In this document: piece by piece, positions 6,636 through 8,135 of the stretch
Layout: each line of letters starts with the position of its first letter
Position numbering within the stretch: position 1 is the first letter of the stretch
NCBI GenBank assembly: GCA_028283985.1
Contig: JANQSQ010000343.1
Coordinates: 1-8,135 of the forward strand
DNA from: Rhodothermales bacterium
GTDB lineage: Bacteria; Bacteroidota; Rhodothermia; Rhodothermales; VXPQ01
DNA length: 8,135 bases
Reading direction: 5' to 3'
Notes under the pieces: model-generated
Told to the model about the DNA's origin: nothing
The model's input: only the letters and a program-made list of their open reading frames with translations
Database searches by the model: none
Program-made: the position numbers and the translations under genes

Positions 6636-8135
6636 ATGCAGCTTTCGGGGCTTGACGTCGAGGCAGAGGGCACGGGCATATCGCGCCCGTTGAGCCGGCA
6701 GGTCAATCTCCTTGGCATGCTTCTGGGGCAGGCTATACGCCAGCAGGCAGGACAGAGCACCCTCGACCTGGTGGAAGAGTTGCGGATGCTCTGCAAGCAA
6801 TCGGTGAAGGAGAATGCCCCGGCGCCTCGCATAAAGGCGAAAAACCGCATTGCGGAGCTTGGCGAAGAGGAAATTCTTTGGCTGCTTCGCGCCTACACCG
6901 CATTTTTCCATCTGGTGAATCAGGCGGAGCAGGAAGAAATCATCCGCATCAACCGGGACCGGGCCAATGCCGGATCGCCGGAACACCCCCGGGCGGAATC
7001 CATCCTCGAGGCAATCCACTATCTCAAGAAAGAGGGATACTCCTGTGAGGAGGTTCTTGCGCTCTTCCGCCAACTGGATATCCAGCCGACGCTGACGGCG
7101 CACCCTACCGAGGCCCGGCGGCTCAGCATCCTGTACAAGCAGCAGCGCATCTCCCGGATCCTGTCCCGGCTCAACCGGGAGCAGCTGACCCCGAGAGAAA
7201 AAGAACGCGCCCTGTCGGATGTCCGAAACCAGATTGCCCTGCTCCTGTCGACCGACGAGATTCGCGCGGACAGGCCCAGCGTAGACGACGAGGTGGACCA
7301 GGGGCTTTATTTCCTGCGCAATGCGATCCGGGAAACCGTGCCGGATATCTATGACGACGTACGACGGGGACTGCATGCCTATTACGGAACATCGGGAGAC
7401 ATCCCCGTCTTTCTGAAATACCGCACCTGGATCGGCAGCGACCGGGACGGCAACCCGAATGTCACGGCGGCCGTAACGCGTCGGACCTTCGCAAAACAGC
7501 GTCTCACCGCCATTAACATTTTTTATGAAGAATTGGTAGAGCTGCGCCGGGAGCTCAGTGTTTCGAGCCGCCAGGCATCCGTCCCCCGCGCACTGTACGA
7601 TGCGATCGCCGCCGATGCAGAGGATATCGACCTCGACGCAAGGGCCCAACGGATATACCGCCACGAGCCCTACCGGCTCAAGATAAGTTATATGATGGAG
7701 CGCCTGCGCCGGCTCGCACAGCAGGCGCAAGCCGAACTGGAGCAGGATGCGCCACACCGCGACCATCAGGAAACGGACAGTGCAGACAGTTACAGCGGCG
7801 CGGCTTTTGTCCAGGACGTGGAGATGCTCCGGGAATGTCTCGCTGAGACGGGCTACGAAACCTATGCCGAAGCTGGTCACCTGCAGCGCATTCTCGTCCG
7901 GGCGCGCACGTTCGGGTTCCACATGGCGGCGCTGGACGTACGACAGCACAGCCGCATCCACGAGCAGGCCGTAACGGCTATCCTGCGCGCCGCAAACGTG
8001 CACGAGGACTACGCCAGCCTCGACGAATCCGATAAAATCGATCTGCTTGCCCGCGAGTTGGAAAACCCGCGTGCTCTGTCGCCGCGCCAGACCGAATTGA
8101 CCGACATGGCGCAGCAAGTCGTGGAAAGCTTCGAG
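6636..8135 (+). CDS. ppc: Phosphoenolpyruvate carboxylase (partial, C-terminus off the right edge)
   Basis: Cytoplasmic enzyme that adds bicarbonate to phosphoenolpyruvate to form oxaloacetate and phosphate, feeding the TCA cycle. The first 500 codons are present of a family usually around 900 residues. The start is ATG 6636, because an in-frame TGA at 6621-6623 closes the frame just upstream; no clear Shine-Dalgarno is seen. Recognisable motifs: FHLVNQAEQ (91-99); LTAHPTEARRLSIL (153-166) with the catalytic histidine H156; STDEIRADRPSVDDEV (205-220); WIGSDRDGNPNVTAAV (265-280); and the block AEAGHLQRILVRARTFGFHM to ALDVRQHS (411-439). The second catalytic histidine region and the C-terminal inhibitor-binding end lie outside the window, so allosteric type cannot be judged. 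It is separated from the DUF2911 gene by 77 nt containing a hairpin, so it is probably its own transcription unit. The reading frame is intact throughout. Confidence 0.96.
   Translation, partial: MQLSGLDVEAEGTGISRPLSRQVNLLGMLLGQAIRQQAGQSTLDLVEELRMLCKQSVKENAPAPRIKAKNRIAELGEEEILWLLRAYTAFFHLVNQAEQEEIIRINRDRANAGSPEHPRAESILEAIHYLKKEGYSCEEVLALFRQLDIQPTLTAHPTEARRLSILYKQQRISRILSRLNREQLTPREKERALSDVRNQIALLLSTDEIRADRPSVDDEVDQGLYFLRNAIRETVPDIYDDVRRGLHAYYGTSGDIPVFLKYRTWIGSDRDGNPNVTAAVTRRTFAKQRLTAINIFYEELVELRRELSVSSRQASVPRALYDAIAADAEDIDLDARAQRIYRHEPYRLKISYMMERLRRLAQQAQAELEQDAPHRDHQETDSADSYSGAAFVQDVEMLRECLAETGYETYAEAGHLQRILVRARTFGFHMAALDVRQHSRIHEQAVTAILRAANVHEDYASLDESDKIDLLARELENPRALSPRQTELTDMAQQVVESFE

Noticed and set aside
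6618..8117. A 499-codon open frame on the minus strand opposite ppc
   Set aside because: Same codon-mirror effect; the plus strand encodes unmistakable phosphoenolpyruvate carboxylase motifs.

Overview
The window is GC-rich chromosomal DNA. It most likely comes from a member of the phylum Bacteroidota on the Rhodothermia/Rhodothermales side. This is inferred from three things: DUF6503 and DUF2911 type exported proteins, which are typical of that phylum; start codons with little or no Shine-Dalgarno sequence, one of them behind an A-rich leader; and GC-rich codon usage that is rare in Bacteroidales and Flavobacteriia. No RNA gene, insertion sequence or CRISPR array was seen.

Left part, minus strand (1692 down to 1): an apparent three-gene operon. 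It encodes an HU/IHF-family DNA-binding protein, then a zinc-ribbon/transmembrane/TPR protein overlapping it by 8 nt, then a ModA-like molybdate-binding lipoprotein that starts about 22 nt further on and runs off the left edge. A divergent intergenic stretch of about 200 bp separates this operon from the plus-strand genes.

Middle part, plus strand (about 1882-6558): a run of exported proteins. First is a secreted M1-family (gluzincin) metallopeptidase with an intact HExxH-x18-E site. It stops at a TGA (3673-3675), after which exactly the same reading frame stays open for another 476 codons, encoding a strand-rich, beta-barrel-like region that ends at 5106. The two halves read as one roughly 1065-residue protein interrupted by a single in-frame TGA, at a place where a tryptophan would fit. 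Next come a DUF6503-type lipoprotein and, after a possible promoter, a DUF2911-type periplasmic protein.

Right part, plus strand (6636 to the end): the first 500 codons of phosphoenolpyruvate carboxylase, an anaplerotic enzyme of central metabolism, probably a separate transcription unit.

The most notable observation is the in-frame TGA in the M1/barrel gene. It could be a nonsense mutation, a sequencing or assembly error, or genuine readthrough/recoding. Every other coding region in the window appears intact.
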